Notes: generated by a model from the sequence alone, not told the origin. A DNA stretch of 42,099 bases from Flavobacterium sp. UMI-01 (GCF_019656315.1 NZ_BPLU01000066.1:1-42099), one strand, 5' to 3'. Positions 1 to 9,345 are shown, counted from the stretch's first letter. Numbers and translations are program-made.

Positions 1-2146
1 AAGTAGTAGTGTTACAGCTACCTTCATATCTTACAAAATAAGTGGTGTTAGTAGTTGGAGAAACATTAATACTGCTTCCAGTTCCAACAAGAGTCCCGCC
101 ACACGAACCAGAGTACCATCTTGCAGTAGCTCCCGTACCAGCCGAACCACCATTTAAAGTTAAGGTAGTAGACCCGCCATTGCAAATAGTTGTTGTGCCT
201 GTAATGTTAGTAGGAGCAACAGAGATTCCATTAACAGTAACGCTTATTGGATAAGTTGTACTAGTGCAGGAAGGAGAGTAAGTAATCACAGTTAAATTTC
301 CATTATATGTGCCAGTTGCAATACTATATGGGACGTTAATAGTAATTGAACCTGAAGTGCCACTCAAGCTATTAGTTTGATCGCTAAAGCCCGCAGCATT
401 TGCAGCAGCATTAAAATCGATACTCCATTGTGCTGGATTTCCAGTTGTAGCAGTATAGGGGAGTGATGCAGTTGTAGTTGTTTGACAAACCGTAGGGTTT
501 GTACCTAGTGTTATAGTCAATGCAGGATTAACTGTTACCGAAAAAGCAGAAGAATAAACAGAGCTGCAATTGCCGCTTCCTACTAAAGCTCTGTATTCCC
601 AAGTACCCGCAGTTGAGGGGGATTCAGAATAAGTTGTTGTCGTGTTTGCAATGTTGGTCCAAGTACCGCTATTCAATCTTTTTTCCCAGCGTACAATATT
701 ACCTACATATCCTCCTCCTAATGTCATAGTGCCTGTTGAGCTATTTAAGCATATAGGAGTTGTACCGTTATAAACACCTCCTCCAACAGGGGTGGCATCA
801 ACGGTAACTGTTTTAACAGCTGAATAAGTTAATGCGCAAGAACCACTTTGGATGATAGCTCTATATTGCCAAATTCCTGAAGAGTATGGTGTTTCAGAGT
901 AGGTTGTGCTGCCACCATTACCTACATTAGACCATCCTGCTCCATTTAGTTGTCTTTCCCAATTTACAATTGTACCAGTATGCCCTGACAAAGTCATAGT
1001 TCCAGTTCCAGTTCCTTGACAGATAGAAGTAGAAGGTCCTCCTGAAATGCTTCCGCCAACACTTGTAGGGCTAACGGTTACTGTAACGGTATTAGAATTA
1101 ACGGATGTACAACTGCCACTTGTTACAACTGCACGATAATATCGGGTTGCAGTCAATGATCCCATTTGAGCGCTGCTCAAAGTTGAAGATGTGGCTCCAG
1201 ATATATCAGTAAATGAACTGCTGTTTGTTGAAACCTGCCACTGAATTGTTCCCGTATAACCTGATAAAGTAATGTTAGAGGGAGAGGTGCCACTACAAAT
1301 AGATTGATTTGAGGACGCTGTTCCCCCTACACTAGTTGGGCTTACTGTTACTGTTACAGCTTTTCTAGGAGTAGTATAGCCACTATAAACTGCTTCAACA
1401 TAATAAGTGGTTGAAGTACTTATGTACGGGGAGTAAGTATCTGTTCCTGAATTTGTTGTTCTAAATGCCGATCCTCCTGATGAAGTTGTATACCACTTAA
1501 TTGTTGCACCAGTGGTAGGTGATGCCGTTGCACTAAAAGTATAGTTGCCTGCCCCACAGGCGGTCCCTGAGGTTGGAGTTGCATTTAATATATAATATCC
1601 ACCATTAGTCATTATCTCGGCAAAAGTAGGTGTTGAATTTCCGCCTCCTGCACATACAGCTACTTCCACTGTGCCAATAAATAAAGAATTATTATTACTA
1701 CAATCTCCAATTAAGCCTCCCGTAGTAACTTGGACGGGAGTACTTGCAGGTAGTTTTATGTCAGATTTTTTGTTAAAATCTATTGAGCCTAAAGAAGATG
1801 TGACAATTAATGATGTTGTATTAATTACATGACTTGTGTCATCTTGTAATACTAATTGACCACTAATAGTAAATTGACCAAAAGAATTTGGAATTGTTGC
1901 AAGATTTAACGTTATGATATGTGTTGATTGAATCAAGACCGCTCCAGTTCCAGTATTCTGTCCAGGATAGCCCTGACCTGAGGTAGGAGTTACCCATGAA
2001 GTACCATTGTACCGTTGCCAACTTGAAAGCGTTGTCCAGTTGCCATTTCCAGCGCTTCGATAATCTCCAGAGTTTTGTGAAAATGCAAGAATACTTATAA
2101 ATAATAAAACAATTACAAAAATATTTTTGGAAAAGGTAGGTTTCAT
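1..2146 (-). CDS. Secreted multi-Ig-like surface protein, 3' end outside window
   Basis: The frame opens at ATG 2144-2146 and stays open to the left edge, giving 715 codons without a stop, so the C-terminus is missing. Residues 1-25 form a signal peptide (MKPTFSKNIFVIVLLFIS, then an ALAFSQ-type cleavage region). The next 180 residues are a Ser/Thr/Asn-rich head with a GNWTTLSSWQRYNGTSW segment typical of Bacteroidota surface proteins. After that come repeated Ig-like modules with recurring motifs: TPTSVGG, GTMTLSG, an NWERQLN/RWEKRLN strand, TYSE, WQYRA/WEYRA, and a cysteine pair in each module. Such proteins are usually T9SS cargo exposed on the cell surface. The sorting domain, if present, lies beyond the edge. 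It is the same class as the protein at the right end of the window. Exact ligand or role unknown. Confidence 0.85.
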   Translation of the reverse strand, partial: MKPTFSKNIFVIVLLFISILAFSQNSGDYRSAGNGNWTTLSSWQRYNGTSWVTPTSGQGYPGQNTGTGAVLIQSTHIITLNLATIPNSFGQFTISGQLVLQDDTSHVINTTSLIVTSSLGSIDFNKKSDIKLPASTPVQVTTGGLIGDCSNNNSLFIGTVEVAVCAGGGNSTPTFAEIMTNGGYYILNATPTSGTACGAGNYTFSATASPTTGATIKWYTTSSGGSAFRTTNSGTDTYSPYISTSTTYYVEAVYSGYTTPRKAVTVTVSPTSVGGTASSNQSICSGTSPSNITLSGYTGTIQWQVSTNSSSFTDISGATSSTLSSAQMGSLTATRYYRAVVTSGSCTSVNSNTVTVTVSPTSVGGSISGGPSTSICQGTGTGTMTLSGHTGTIVNWERQLNGAGWSNVGNGGSTTYSETPYSSGIWQYRAIIQSGSCALTYSAVKTVTVDATPVGGGVYNGTTPICLNSSTGTMTLGGGYVGNIVRWEKRLNSGTWTNIANTTTTYSESPSTAGTWEYRALVGSGNCSSVYSSAFSVTVNPALTITLGTNPTVCQTTTTASLPYTATTGNPAQWSIDFNAAANAAGFSDQTNSLSGTSGSITINVPYSIATGTYNGNLTVITYSPSCTSTTYPISVTVNGISVAPTNITGTTTICNGGSTTLTLNGGSAGTGATARWYSGSCGGTLVGTGSSINVSPTTNTTYFVRYEGSCNTTT

Positions 2147-2190
2147 AAAAGGGCTTTGATTTCGTGGTTAACCAATTTTTTTTTACACTG

Positions 2191-2198
2191 CAAAAGTA
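2191..2198 (-). promoter_or_regulatory. -7 box (TACTTTTG) of the left-edge surface protein
   Basis: Read on the minus strand this is a perfect TAnnTTTG, 44 nt upstream of the ATG at 2146. A weak TTCG at 2217-2220 sits 18 bp further up where a TTG/TTTG would be expected. Sequence match only. Confidence 0.5.
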
Positions 2199-2662
2199 CG
2201 GTTTCTTTAGTATTAACGAATTAAAGACGATAACGGTTTTTTTTTAACGATTAAATACATAATTTAACTGTTTTAGTGCTTTTTTTAAATCCAAATTGGT
2301 ATAGATGCGGTTGATTTTTAACTTTTTATATGGAATGTGTAAGGAGTTAAAAATTGAGTTTGAAGGTTATGGTCTTTTATAGCTTGATAAGCCTAGTTTT
2401 GTTTGTGATACAAATGGTTAATAAGGGTAAGTTGGATTTATAATGTTATTTGTTCGGACTGTTTTTTTGTTTAAAGCAGATTATATCCATGGAGATAGAA
2501 AAAGGAATTTAAATTTTTATCCGATAAATTGAAAGTGAAGTAATAGAGTGAACCGTCTATCTTAATGCTTTTGTAATTGTAGATATAGCTGCGTTTGAAA
2601 ATTATACCTAGAGCATAATTTTCGATTAAGAAAGTGTTTTTATATGTCCGTTGGAGAGCTTG
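2199..2662. other. Intergenic stretch between two surface-protein genes
   Basis: AT-rich and without a credible ORF. Both flanking genes read leftwards, so this holds the 3' region of the glycine-rich gene and the promoter of the left-edge gene. The only structure I see is an AT-rich inverted repeat, GAAAATTAT 2597-2605 with ATAATTTTC 2615-2623, just past the stop of the glycine-rich gene. It lacks a T-run, so it is at best a weak terminator or processing hairpin. Confidence 0.4.
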
Positions 2663-5266
2663 TTATAGAATAAGTTTTTTGCAATGACTTATGCCATTAT
2701 TGCAGGTCACTTTAGCTAAAACAATTTTTTGTGAAATAGGTGTGACGTTAATTTCAGTTTTATTTTTTTGTATGTTTCTTTGTTGAAGGAGTATTTTTCC
2801 AGAAACATCAAACAATGTTACTTCTTGAATGAAATCAATAGGGGATTGAACTAAAATTTGATTATTAGTACAGGATATAATAAGGTCATCTATAGGTTTT
2901 TCTTCGTTTAATGGGTCAGGTGTTGTGGTTGTTTTGTAACGAATAACAAAGCGATTATCAAAAGTTCCTTTGCTGGTGGTAAAGGTATAAGGCGCATTTT
3001 TTAAATTGTGAATAGTTTGAGTCCATTTGTCTTCTAAGTAAATATTTTTAGCGCTTAACAAACCATCTGTTTTGTCAATAGATATAGTAAAAGTATCTTG
3101 GATACTAGAACGATAACCTAATGAAATAGTGTCGTTTTCTACAAAAGGTAAGGCTCTGCCTTGTATTGTTAGTTTGGTTGTGTCAAGTAAGGTGTAAAAA
3201 TCAATGAAACTGTTTCCATCGTAACTTACACCGTCATACCCTCTGTCATAATCATTGCTCGCCCCAGTAAGGTATCCAATAAGGGTTTGTTTAAAGGCAC
3301 CTTCAGCATTGGTAAGATTGAGCCATATTCTATTTTTTTCCTTAGGGATCGTTTGAGGTTTATTAGTTTTAATTGAGGATTTGAAGAACTGCGAATTATC
3401 AAATGCTGATCCATTAGTATCTACTCGCATACTATTCGTAAAGTAGGCATTTCCAGTAGTATAGCCTGTTGCCATAAAACCTTGTCCCGCAGCTATTTTA
3501 CCATTAGGAGTTACTTCTCCAGTTTCAGCAGGCAATGAGGTGCTTGTACTTCCTGTGAGGTTGTAAGTAGCATAATCATCAGAGGTATAAGCAAATTTTC
3601 CGCTACCAGCTGATTCGTTAGTAATATTTGTAGCCAATTGAATAGCGGTATTGTGAGTCCAAAAATATAAAGTTCCTTCAAGGATTGATTGATTTGCAAG
3701 TATAAAAGCATCGGCATCAATGGCAGATGGATATGGGTTTCCTATAAGATTGGAGGCATTGGCACCAACAATTCCTGTGCTGATAATGCCGTTATGAGGT
3801 TTTTCAAAAAAAGAGGCGTTTACTGTAACAGTACCACTGTTAAAACCCGTGCCTTCTCCTCGAACAATATATCCTTGACCAGCCGTCATGATTGTTGAAG
3901 AATTTCCTTTGTTCCAAGAATTTCCTGCGGCGTTAAACATATAATAGAGAGTGCCTGTTTTTATACCACCCAATGTGAAATTTTCTACCGGAGATGACCA
4001 ATAAATATAATCTGTTTTTAAAACAGGAATTGTACTTCTTATGTAAGTAATACTGCCTGTATTTGTAGCAGCATCATTGATTTGGATTAAATTAGCGGTG
4101 TTTTCAAAAGTGAGTGTGCCAATTACTTTTATTTCGTTGGCTATTTTCATGGTTCTACCTGAACGTATTGTGACATTTGCACCACCTGAAACAATACAGG
4201 AGCAACCTATAATGTTAACATTAGGATCTATTGCAGGGGGATAATCACCTGAAAAAACGAGTTTGTCATTTAGCGAAGTTGGAATACCAAAACTCCACGA
4301 AGTTCCATTCCAAGTGTTAGTTCTTGAAGCATGAATAGTTATGGATGTACTTGGATTTGAAGTGCAGTTTGCACTGTTAGCTGCAAAATTATAGCTGCCT
4401 TCACTCAGGCCTGAAATAACCATTGTAGTGCCTGTTATGGCATAGGTATTCGCTACAGTGCCTGTTTGATAAATAGTGCCTGTTGCTGGCAAATTAGTTA
4501 GGGTTATACTGCCTGTGTTGTTAATGCAATTGGGTTGTTCGACTGATTCAATGGTTGGTGTTGCAGGTGCAAGACAACTATAAGTGATTCTAATTTGTCC
4601 TTTGCCGCCATTGCCTCCTTTAGCATCTAATAAGAGGTTTTTTCCAGCACCACCACCGCCACCACCAGGTGTATTGCCAGAATTTCCGTCTTTGGAAATT
4701 TCTAATGCTAAAACTTGACCACTTCCTCCATTTCCTCCACTTCCACCATTTCCACCGTTTCCACCATCTCCTCCCATGAAGTAGAGTAATTCTAAACCTC
4801 CAATGTTTAGGATAGAAATCTTGCCATCATTGCCCTTTTGTCCATTTGTGGTTGTGCCTGTTCCTCCATTTCCTCCGTTACCAGTGGGAGATAACCAAGT
4901 AGCCCTTTTGCCTCCATTTCCACCATTCGCCGTAATGGTGCTAAAAGTGGTAGTTCCTCCATTTCCACCATCATTATAACCGCCTATGCCACCATCTCCT
5001 ATTGTATAATTAATTGTAGCCCCTGGTGTTACCGAAATGACACCGGTAGAGTAGCCACCACCACCGCCACCGCCCGCTGCTTTTTCTACTAAAAGACCTG
5101 TTACACCACCTCCTGCACCACCACCTCCCCAACATTCTACTGTAATTGAAGTAATGCCGCTAGGTACAGTAAAAGCTCCTGAACTTGTAAAAGTTTGTGT
5201 TTGTGTCTGACTGTATGTAAAAATACACCACAGTAATAATCCGCAAATAAATGTAGTTTTATACAT
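2663..5266 (-). CDS. Glycine-rich secreted protein with T9SS type A sorting domain
   Basis: 867 residues. Residues 1-20 are a signal peptide (MYKTTFICGLLLWCIFTYSQ). Residues about 35-230 are extremely glycine-rich, with runs of GGGG, GNGG and GGNGG, starting with an ITVECWGGGGAGGG segment of a kind seen in bacterial glycine-rich beta domains. After a cysteine-containing linker come beta-rich segments with YWSSPVENF, IGNPYPSAID and GQGFMATG, motifs often seen just before T9SS sorting domains. The last 80 residues have the type A sorting-domain pattern: a hydrophobic strand, VTLFDVSGKILLQ, then a short terminal strand ending in KKLIL. The protein is inferred to be exported by T9SS and released or anchored at the cell surface. 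Function unknown. It has its own transcription unit, diverging from recX. Confidence 0.85.
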   Translation of the reverse strand: MYKTTFICGLLLWCIFTYSQTQTQTFTSSGAFTVPSGITSITVECWGGGGAGGGVTGLLVEKAAGGGGGGGYSTGVISVTPGATINYTIGDGGIGGYNDGGNGGTTTFSTITANGGNGGKRATWLSPTGNGGNGGTGTTTNGQKGNDGKISILNIGGLELLYFMGGDGGNGGNGGSGGNGGSGQVLALEISKDGNSGNTPGGGGGGAGKNLLLDAKGGNGGKGQIRITYSCLAPATPTIESVEQPNCINNTGSITLTNLPATGTIYQTGTVANTYAITGTTMVISGLSEGSYNFAANSANCTSNPSTSITIHASRTNTWNGTSWSFGIPTSLNDKLVFSGDYPPAIDPNVNIIGCSCIVSGGANVTIRSGRTMKIANEIKVIGTLTFENTANLIQINDAATNTGSITYIRSTIPVLKTDYIYWSSPVENFTLGGIKTGTLYYMFNAAGNSWNKGNSSTIMTAGQGYIVRGEGTGFNSGTVTVNASFFEKPHNGIISTGIVGANASNLIGNPYPSAIDADAFILANQSILEGTLYFWTHNTAIQLATNITNESAGSGKFAYTSDDYATYNLTGSTSTSLPAETGEVTPNGKIAAGQGFMATGYTTGNAYFTNSMRVDTNGSAFDNSQFFKSSIKTNKPQTIPKEKNRIWLNLTNAEGAFKQTLIGYLTGASNDYDRGYDGVSYDGNSFIDFYTLLDTTKLTIQGRALPFVENDTISLGYRSSIQDTFTISIDKTDGLLSAKNIYLEDKWTQTIHNLKNAPYTFTTSKGTFDNRFVIRYKTTTTPDPLNEEKPIDDLIISCTNNQILVQSPIDFIQEVTLFDVSGKILLQQRNIQKNKTEINVTPISQKIVLAKVTCNNGISHCKKLIL

Positions 5267-5481
5267 AAAAGAGTAGGTTAATATGAAAATAGAGACTTTG
5301 GGATGTCAAATTTCATCAAATTACACTAACTGTAAATATAAGATTTTTATTAGAATAATTTCTTGATAGTAAACAAAATATTACAGAAAAATAACATGAA
5401 AAACATCTATGTCCTTTTGTTTGTCTATCAATATGTTGGCATTCTTTGTGTTTTAAGAACAAATCTTAGTAGTTTTACTTT

Positions 5482-5952
5482 ATGAAAGACTTTTACACCA
5501 TCAAAGAAGCGCTCCGTAAAATCGAACAGTATTGCGCTTATCAAGACCGTTGTCACGAAGAGGTGATGGCTAAATTGCGTGAAATGAAAATGGATACTAA
5601 TGAGATAGAACAAATTATAGCGCAATTAATCGCTGATAATTTCCTAAATGAAGAGCGTTTTGCACGCAGTTTTGCCAGAGGAAAACACCGCATCAAACAT
5701 TGGGGTAAAAACCGTATTGTCAACGAATTAAAACTCCGTAAAATCAATCAAACACTTATTAATCTGGCTTTAAACGAAATCAGTCCTGAAGAATACGAAG
5801 AAAATTTTAACACTTTTACATTCAAACATTGGAATTCCCTAACCGAAACCAATCAAATGAAAAAAAGGAAGAAATTTTGCGATTATTTTTTAAGAAGAGG
5901 ATTCGAAAGTTTTTTGATATACGATAGGATGAAGGAGTTGGAGAATTTGTAA
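5482..5952 (+). CDS. recX: RecX family regulatory protein
   Basis: 156 residues, the normal length for RecX. RecX modulates RecA filament formation. The all-helical three-repeat pattern is visible: an N-terminal repeat with ALRKIEQYCAYQDRCHEEV, a middle one with NFLNEERFARSFARGKHRIKHWGKNRI (the most conserved RecX signature, FARSFARGK), and a C-terminal one with FCDYFLRRGFESFLIYD. The start follows a divergent intergenic region of 215 bp shared with the glycine-rich gene. recA is not nearby, so it appears monocistronic. No clear TAnnTTTG box was found upstream. The array of short repeats begins immediately after the stop codon. Confidence 0.9.
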   Translation: MKDFYTIKEALRKIEQYCAYQDRCHEEVMAKLREMKMDTNEIEQIIAQLIADNFLNEERFARSFARGKHRIKHWGKNRIVNELKLRKINQTLINLALNEISPEEYEENFNTFTFKHWNSLTETNQMKKRKKFCDYFLRRGFESFLIYDRMKELENL

Positions 5953-6390
5953 CCGCAAAGGATTCAAAGTTTTTTACCGCTAAGACGCTAAGTCACTAAG
6001 AATTGTTTCAGCCTAAACGGTATAAATCCTTTTTTATCCGCGTCCCATTAATTTAACCGCAAAGTTCACAAAGTTTTTCGCATAGTGCGCAAGGTTTTTT
6101 ACCATAAACAGACACAAAGAAGACACGGAGGTTCAAAAAGTTTTTTACCGCTAAGACGCTAAGTCACTAAGAATTGTTTCAACCTAAACGGTATAAATCC
6201 TTTTTTATCCGCGTCGCATTAATTTAACCGCAAAGTTCACAAAGTTTTTCGCATAGTGCGCAAGGTTTTTTACCATAAACAGACACAAAGAAGACACGGA
6301 GGTTCACAAAGTTTTTTACCGCTAAGACGCTAAGTCACTAAGAATTGTTTCAACCTAAACGGTATAAATCAGTTTTATCCGTGTTTTGGC
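5953..6390. repeat. Tandem array, 171-bp unit, about 2.5 copies
   Basis: The phrase GTTTTTTACCGCTAAGACG starts at 5969, 6140 and 6311, exactly 171 bp apart each time. Units 1 and 2 are nearly identical over their full length; unit 3 breaks off after the GGTATAAATC segment near 6370. Inside each unit are shorter words, CGCAAAG, CACAAAG, CGCTAAG, CACTAAG and CGCAAGG, at spacings of about 8-10 bp, so this is a nested repeat. No ORF. The same words occur at 7697-7790 between bioA and the ketoacyl synthase. This kind of CGCAAAG/CGCAGAG-rich dispersed intergenic repeat occurs in many bacterial genomes; its origin is not known to me. Confidence 0.9.
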
Positions 6391-6479
6391 TTTAGCCGAT
6401 CCGTAACATCCGCGGCCTAATTACCCACAAAGCAATTCAAAGATTTTAAAAATTTCTATAATCAGTGTTCCAGAAAAAA

Positions 6480-7634
6480 TTAAATAGTCAATAAAACACT
6501 CACTGCATTTCCACCAAAACCAACGGCATTTACCAGTACTTTACGAATCGATTTACCTGTATTTTGTGGTTTAGCAAAAGGAACTTTAATGAATTTATTG
6601 TGTTGCATCATCATAATCGCTAACTCTATGCTTAGCATGCCTGAACTGCCAAAAGTATGGCCTATTTTCCATTTATTTGAGGTCAATAAGGGAAGGTTAG
6701 AACCAAAAATTTTTTCAATGGCACGGAATTCAGTACTATCTCCTTTGATAGTTCCAGGAGCGTGCATAACAATCGCATCTACCGAAGCCAAATCGATATC
6801 TTTGAGTGCCATCGTCATCGATTTTTGGAAACAAACCGCTTCCGCTGAAATCGAAATATTGTGTTCCAAAATTTCAGTTGCGTACCCAATGCCTTCTACA
6901 TACGCCAAAGCGTTTTCTTTTTCACCCAATTCTAAACAACAAACAGATGCGCCTTCACCCAAAATCATGGTATTTCTTGTTTTATCTAAATCCAAAGCAC
7001 GATTCGGATATTCATCCTCAAGTTGCGAATAGATTTTCAAAGCTCGCATTTGTCCAATAGTGAAATCCGTTAGAGGAGCTTCGCTACCGCCCACTAAAAA
7101 CTGTTCTGCCATTCCTGAACGCAACCAAGCCACACCATTGAGCAATGAATGTAAAGCCGTGGAGCAGGTAATGGAATGAGAAATTTCAGGACCCGACGTT
7201 TGTAAATCATGTGCTACCCAAGAGGAAATGTTGCCTAATGTTGTAGTAGGTGAAGCGAGGGTTTGTGCTTTTCCATTTTCTAAGTATTCTTTGTAATGCT
7301 TTTCAAATAAGTCGGTAGCACCACGTGAAGAACCTATATTTATTCCAAAAGACGAACCTTTTTTCCAGCCTGCTTGCGCTATTGCTTCTCGTGAAGCTGC
7401 CATGGCTAGCAAAACACTTTTGTCTAACGATTTGTATTTTAAATCAGATTGCCGTAATTCTTCCAACAACAGTTCGTCTTCAGCAGAAAGGGCGCCAACA
7501 ATAGTTTCTTGATGGTCTAAAAACTGTTTCGAAAAACAAGCTGTAGTATGGAGGTAGTTATTCCAAATCAACTCAGGTTCAGAGCCCAAAGGAGAAACAG
7601 ACGCAAGGGCAGTAATCGCTATTTTTTGTGACAA
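6480..7634 (-). CDS. Beta-ketoacyl-ACP synthase (FabF/FabB-like), biotin-cluster type
   Basis: 384 residues, slightly shorter than FabF (about 410). This is a thiolase-fold condensing enzyme that would decarboxylate malonyl-ACP and extend an acyl chain. The catalytic triad is visible: Cys157 in HSITCSTALHSL, His291 in VMHAPGTIKGDSTEF, and His326 in NKWKIGHTFGSSG, with Lys321 of the NK-x3-GH motif. The C-terminal GFGGNAVSVL motif closes the fold. It lies downstream of bioA on the same strand after 229 bp. In Bacteroidota such a synthase is often next to biotin genes, so I infer a role in making the pimeloyl-ACP precursor, since no bioC or bioH is present here. A general fatty acid role cannot be excluded. 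Confidence 0.85.
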   Translation of the reverse strand: MSQKIAITALASVSPLGSEPELIWNNYLHTTACFSKQFLDHQETIVGALSAEDELLLEELRQSDLKYKSLDKSVLLAMAASREAIAQAGWKKGSSFGINIGSSRGATDLFEKHYKEYLENGKAQTLASPTTTLGNISSWVAHDLQTSGPEISHSITCSTALHSLLNGVAWLRSGMAEQFLVGGSEAPLTDFTIGQMRALKIYSQLEDEYPNRALDLDKTRNTMILGEGASVCCLELGEKENALAYVEGIGYATEILEHNISISAEAVCFQKSMTMALKDIDLASVDAIVMHAPGTIKGDSTEFRAIEKIFGSNLPLLTSNKWKIGHTFGSSGMLSIELAIMMMQHNKFIKVPFAKPQNTGKSIRKVLVNAVGFGGNAVSVLLTI

Positions 7635-7639
7635 AATAT

Positions 7640-7860
7640 TTTTGTTTTATGAGTAATAATAATTTTAAAAAGACTAACCATGTGGATAAAAAAATAACCG
7701 CAAAGTTCACAAATTGATTTTTTATATTTCTTCAATTTATCAAATACGTGTTCCTTAAAATCAACCGCAAAGTTCACTAAGTTTTTTGTAAAGAAGGTGA
7801 AGTTTTTTCAAAGTTCTCAAAAGAGATTTCTTCAATTTTTAAAATCAGTGTTCCTCCAGA
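7640..7860. repeat. Gap between bioA and ketoacyl synthase with dispersed CGCAAAG-type repeats
   Basis: Two copies of AACCGCAAAGTTCAC (near 7696 and 7764), followed by AAGTTTTTTGTAAAG and CAAAGTTCTCAAAAG words, match vocabulary of the 171-bp array downstream of recX. The phrase ATTTCTTCAATTT also recurs (near 7728 and 7828). No ORF and no clear promoter. The repeats have presumably separated two formerly adjacent operon genes. Confidence 0.6.
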
Positions 7861-7863
7861 ATT

Positions 7864-9135
7864 TTAAACAATTTCCAGTACATTTTCAATCACTTGATAC
7901 ACTTTATCGAGTTGTTCATCAGTCATCACATACGGTGGCAAAACATACACGATATTCCCCACGGGTCGCAATATAACACCATTTTTGATAAAAAAATCAT
8001 ACAATAGCGTACGCATCGAACCATAGTAGGTTTCTTGTATGGCTGATTTGATTTCGAGTGCCAAAATTACCCCTAAAACTCGAGTTGTTTTTATTTTAGG
8101 ATGTGATTTTATTTTGGATTCAAAATCCAAATGGCGTTTATTGATTCGCTTCAAATTTGCTTGCATTTCTGCTGATTGCAACAATTCTAAACTCGCTAAG
8201 GCAGCTGCACAACCCGTTGGGTTTGCTGTAAAGGTATGACCATGAAACAAGGCTTTATTAGTGTCATCATCATAAAAACCATCAAAAATTTCTTGAGTAA
8301 AAGTGGTAATCGCCATTGGGATAGCACCTCCTGTTAGTGCTTTCGAAATACACATCATGTCTGGCATTTCAGTCAGATAATCACAGGCAAAATTTTTACC
8401 AGTTTTACCAAACCCCGTCATGACTTCATCTGCAATGGTAAATACCTTGTGTTTTTTACAAAGTGCGATTAATTGATTTAAAATTTCGGGGGCATACATC
8501 ACCATTCCTGCTGCACCTTGCACCAAAGGTTCAAAAATAAAAGCAGCACATTCATCAGTAGTAACTAATTCGGTTAAGGCCTTCAGTGACGCTTCTTCAT
8601 TTCCTTTTGTAGGAACAGGAATTCGCACTACTTCAATCAACGAATCCTTAAACGCTTCAGTAAAAAAGGAAATTCCACTCGCGGCCATAGCACCAAAGGT
8701 ATCCCCATGAAAGGCATCTTCAAAGGCGATGATTTTAGTTTTCTTGATGCCTTGATTAAAAAAATATTGCATACTCACCTTAATCGCAATCTCCACTGAT
8801 GTCGAACCATTGTCGGAATAAAATATTTTATTTTGATTGTCAGGCAGAATCGCCATCAATTTTTCCGAAAGCACCACTGCAGGTTCATGCGTAAAACCAC
8901 CAAAAAGAACATGCTCAATCGTTGTCAGTTGTTTGTAAATAGCATTGGCAATAACAGGATTAGCGTGTCCATAAGGATTTACCCACCACGAGGCAATTGC
9001 GTCAAGGTATTCTTTCCCATTTTCATCCCATAACAAAGCACCCTCGCCTTTGACAATTGCAATGGGGATTGGAGCGGTTTTGTGTTGCGTATAAGGATGC
9101 CAATTGTGTTTTTGATTTCGTATTGCTAGGGTCAT
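7864..9135 (-). CDS. bioA: Adenosylmethionine-8-amino-7-oxononanoate aminotransferase (BioA)
   Basis: 423 residues, the normal BioA length. This PLP enzyme transfers the amino group of S-adenosylmethionine to KAPA to give DAPA in biotin synthesis. The substrate-site WWVNPYGHANP begins at Trp51-Trp52, the PLP phosphate-binding SDNGSTSVEIA at 107-117, the AFHGDTFGAM segment near 141, Asp236 in ADEVMTGFGKTG contacts the pyridine nitrogen, and Lys265 in MCISKALTGG is the Schiff-base lysine. All expected residues are present. A TATCTTTG -7 box lies 18 nt upstream of the start, so bioA probably has its own promoter. It is separated from bioD by 384 bp holding a REP-like hairpin. Confidence 0.95.
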   Translation of the reverse strand: MTLAIRNQKHNWHPYTQHKTAPIPIAIVKGEGALLWDENGKEYLDAIASWWVNPYGHANPVIANAIYKQLTTIEHVLFGGFTHEPAVVLSEKLMAILPDNQNKIFYSDNGSTSVEIAIKVSMQYFFNQGIKKTKIIAFEDAFHGDTFGAMAASGISFFTEAFKDSLIEVVRIPVPTKGNEEASLKALTELVTTDECAAFIFEPLVQGAAGMVMYAPEILNQLIALCKKHKVFTIADEVMTGFGKTGKNFACDYLTEMPDMMCISKALTGGAIPMAITTFTQEIFDGFYDDDTNKALFHGHTFTANPTGCAAALASLELLQSAEMQANLKRINKRHLDFESKIKSHPKIKTTRVLGVILALEIKSAIQETYYGSMRTLLYDFFIKNGVILRPVGNIVYVLPPYVMTDEQLDKVYQVIENVLEIV

Positions 9136-9153
9136 GATGGTATTTTTGAGTCA

Positions 9154-9161
9154 CAAAGATA
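9154..9161 (-). promoter_or_regulatory. -7 box (TATCTTTG) upstream of bioA
   Basis: Perfect TAnnTTTG on the minus strand, 18 nt before the bioA ATG. No convincing -33 element; no obvious BirA-like operator could be recognised. Confidence 0.5.
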
Positions 9162-9220
9162 CGCAGTCACATAAAAAAGACTTAAATTTTTAACAATTAT
9201 TCCTGTCCAATGAATGATTT

Positions 9221-9345
9221 GGGCGTGCCACCACTAGGCTAAGGGGCTTACTGTAGTTTGCGTTGATACAGCCCCTTAGCCTAGTGCTGTCGGGCTTTCC
9301 ACGCTACTTTGGTAGCCAGTTTCAATCCCTCACGCGGGGCAACTG
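9221..9345. repeat. REP-like palindromic element between bioD and bioA
   Basis: A perfect 17-bp inverted repeat, CACTAGGCTAAGGGGCT at 9232-9248 and its complement at 9270-9286, with a 21-nt loop. It is bracketed by GGGCGTGCC (9221-9229) and CGGGCTTTCCACG (9291-9303), followed by CAATCCCTCACGC near 9333. This arrangement (GGGCGT, stem, CGGGCTTTCC, CAATCCC) resembles dispersed palindromic elements common in Bacteroidota. The GC content is well above the surroundings. No ORF in the 384-bp gap. Confidence 0.7.

Noticed and set aside
42..254. Open frame on the plus strand (70 codons)
   Set aside because: Antisense shadow of the left-edge surface protein, with low-complexity Val/Pro-rich translation caused by the repeats.
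5953..6390. CRISPR or IS remnant in the 171-bp array
   Set aside because: Units are long and contiguous, with no unique spacers, no transposase fragment and no terminal inverted repeats.
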